NCBI RefSeq assembly: GCF_000426685.1
Contig: NZ_AUFV01000007.1
Location: 62,001-126,000 of the forward strand
Direction of reading: 5' to 3'
Length of the DNA stretch: 64,000 nt
Source: Solimonas flava DSM 18980
GTDB lineage: Bacteria; Pseudomonadota; Gammaproteobacteria; Nevskiales; Nevskiaceae
Shown: piece by piece, positions 62,722 to 64,000 of the stretch
Position numbering within the stretch: the first letter of the stretch is position 1
Layout: each line of letters begins with the position of its first letter
Notes under the pieces: generated by a model
The model's input: the letters and a program-made list of their open reading frames with translations, nothing else
What the model was told of the DNA's origin: nothing
Database searches by the model: none
Made by a program: the position numbers and the translations under genes

Positions 62722-64000
62722 ATGGCAGTACCTGCCACTCCAGCCGTGCCCGTCAAAAAGACGTTCCGCTACGGCAAGCACAATGTGACGTTCGAAACCG
62801 CCGCCATCGCCCGTCAGGCGACCGCGGCGGTCATGGTGCATGTCGACGACACGGTCGTCTTCGTCAGCGTCGTCGGCAAGAAGGAAGCCAAGCCCGAGCA
62901 GGACTTCTTCCCGCTGACCGTCGACTACATGGAGCGCTTCTACGCCGGCGGCCGCATCCCCGGTGGCTTCTTCAAGCGCGAAGGCCGTCCGACCGAGAAG
63001 GAAACGCTGACCTCGCGCCTGATCGATCGTCCGCTGCGCCCGCTGTTCCCGGAAGGCTTCTACAACGAAGTCCAGATCGTGGCGATGGTGATGTCGCTGA
63101 ATCCGGAGATCGACGGCGACATTCCGGCGATGCTCGGCGCCTCGGCGGCGCTGGCCCTGTCCGGCATCCCGTTCCAGGGCCCGATCGGCGCCGCCAAGGT
63201 CGGCTACAAGGACGGCAACTACATCCTCAACCCGACGGCCACGGAACTGGAGACTTCGGATCTCGAACTCATCGTCGCCGGCACCAAGGACGCCGTGCTG
63301 ATGGTCGAGTCGGAAGCCAAGATGCTGTCCGAACCGGTCATGCTTGGTGCCGTCCTGTTCGGCCACGAGCAGATGCAGGCCGCGATCCAGGCGATCAACG
63401 AGTTCGCCGCTGAAGCCGGCAAGGCGAATTGGGACTGGCAGCCCGCCGACCGTTCGGTCGTCAAGGCTTTCGTCGCCCAGTTCGAAGCCGAGATCGCCGA
63501 CGCCTACGGCATCACCGAGAAGCAGGCGCGCTACGCCAAGCTCGACGAGGTGGCCAAGAAGGCCAAGGCCGCCCGCGCCGCCGATGCGCCGTTCACCGAG
63601 AATCAGCTCAAGGCTGAGCTCGATGAGCTGAAGGCGAAGATCGTCCGCAACCGTATCCTCGACGGCGCGCCGCGTATCGACGGCCGCGATCGCTTCACGG
63701 TCCGTCCGCTGGCGATGTCGGCCGGCGTGTTGCCGCGTACCCACGGCTCGGCGCTGTTCACGCGCGGTGAGACGCAGGTGCTGGCGGTGACCACGCTGGG
63801 CACCGGCAAGGATTACCAGATCATCGACGCCGTCGAAGGCGAGTGGCATGAGCACTTCATGTTCCACTACAACTTCCCGCCGTACTGCGTCGGCGAGACC
63901 GGCCGCCTGAACGCGCCGAAGCGCCGCGAGATCGGCCACGGCCGCCTCGCCAAGCGCGGCGTTGCCGCCGTGATGCCGGATCTCGACAGGGAGTTCCCGT
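62722..64000 (+). CDS. pnp: Polynucleotide phosphorylase, N-terminal part (runs off the window)
   Basis: About 426 codons visible, open at the right edge. It starts at ATG 62722 (M-A-V-P-A-T-P). First RNase PH-like domain: [33 protein letters not shown] and [12 protein letters not shown]. An all-helical linker (about 235-315) leads into the second RNase PH domain with [18 protein letters not shown]. The KH and S1 domains lie beyond the window. Confidence 0.97.
   Translation, partial: MAVPATPAVPVKKTFRYGKHNVTFETAAIARQATAAVMVHVDDTVVFVSVVGKKEAKPEQDFFPLTVDYMERFYAGGRIPGGFFKREGRPTEKETLTSRLIDRPLRPLFPEGFYNEVQIVAMVMSLNPEIDGDIPAMLGASAALALSGIPFQGPIGAAKVGYKDGNYILNPTATELETSDLELIVAGTKDAVLMVESEAKMLSEPVMLGAVLFGHEQMQAAIQAINEFAAEAGKANWDWQPADRSVVKAFVAQFEAEIADAYGITEKQARYAKLDEVAKKAKAARAADAPFTENQLKAELDELKAKIVRNRILDGAPRIDGRDRFTVRPLAMSAGVLPRTHGSALFTRGETQVLAVTTLGTGKDYQIIDAVEGEWHEHFMFHYNFPPYCVGETGRLNAPKRREIGHGRLAKRGVAAVMPDLDREFP

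Overview
The window is a continuous, very GC-rich (strong G/C third-position bias) chromosomal stretch from a Gram-negative proteobacterium. It has porin, TonB receptor, lipoproteins, LpoP-type PBP1b activator and periplasmic enzymes. The order ftsH-folP-glmM-(tpiA)-secG-tRNA-Leu(GAG)-initiator tRNA-rimP-nusA-infB-rbfA-truB-rpsO-pnp matches the E. coli block minus argG, which points to Gammaproteobacteria. A Nevskiales/Solimonadaceae-like lineage is my guess from overall gene content and is not proven. Almost all sequence is coding, and no phage, insertion sequence, CRISPR array or clear genomic island was seen.

Layout. 0-8.3 kb: DUF2057-like lipoprotein, outer-membrane porin, PBP1b with its putative LpoP-like activator, YoaA helicase, TsaB, and the 4.5S SRP RNA gene (ffs). 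8.5-14.1 kb (minus): a three-gene RND efflux operon (outer-membrane factor, adaptor, pump) lying between ffs and dnaX. 14.4-16.5 kb: dnaX and ybaB. 16.6-21.2 kb (minus): Tat-exported phospholipase C coupled to a tiny lipoprotein, an AT-rich control region, and phosphoglucomutase. 21.3-29.7 kb: DUF1249 protein, SixA-like phosphatase, Fur-box-preceded siderophore receptor, RsmJ, SCP2 protein, a coupled thioesterase/HTH cluster, Nudix-MazG housecleaning pair, DegV protein. 29.8-32.4 kb: dapB, GNAT, periplasmic M20 peptidase.

32.4-40.6 kb is the most unusual part. It holds a PAS-GGDEF-EAL protein with a substituted EAL catalytic residue, a CheB-CheR-PAS fusion with a substituted CheB catalytic Asp, a PA0069-type radical SAM protein, and a TPR-TrpB fusion that has lost the PLP lysine and phosphate loop. 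40.6-43.9 kb: a MarR regulator divergent from hmgA-fahA (tyrosine/homogentisate breakdown), with a readable promoter and a 14-bp palindromic operator candidate. 44-64 kb: carA-(LysE exporter)-carB-greA-rlmE-ftsH-folP-glmM-tpiA-secG, two tRNA genes, and the rimP-nusA-infB-rbfA-truB-rpsO-pnp translation/RNA-decay operon. pnp runs off the right edge.

The best candidates for undescribed biology are the TrpB-like pseudoenzyme (39152-40597), the two signalling proteins with altered catalytic residues, the small lipoprotein coupled to phospholipase C, and the transcription terminator embedded in the rsmJ reading frame. All motif statements come from reading the sequence. Family assignments come from recalled family motifs, and no database search was run.
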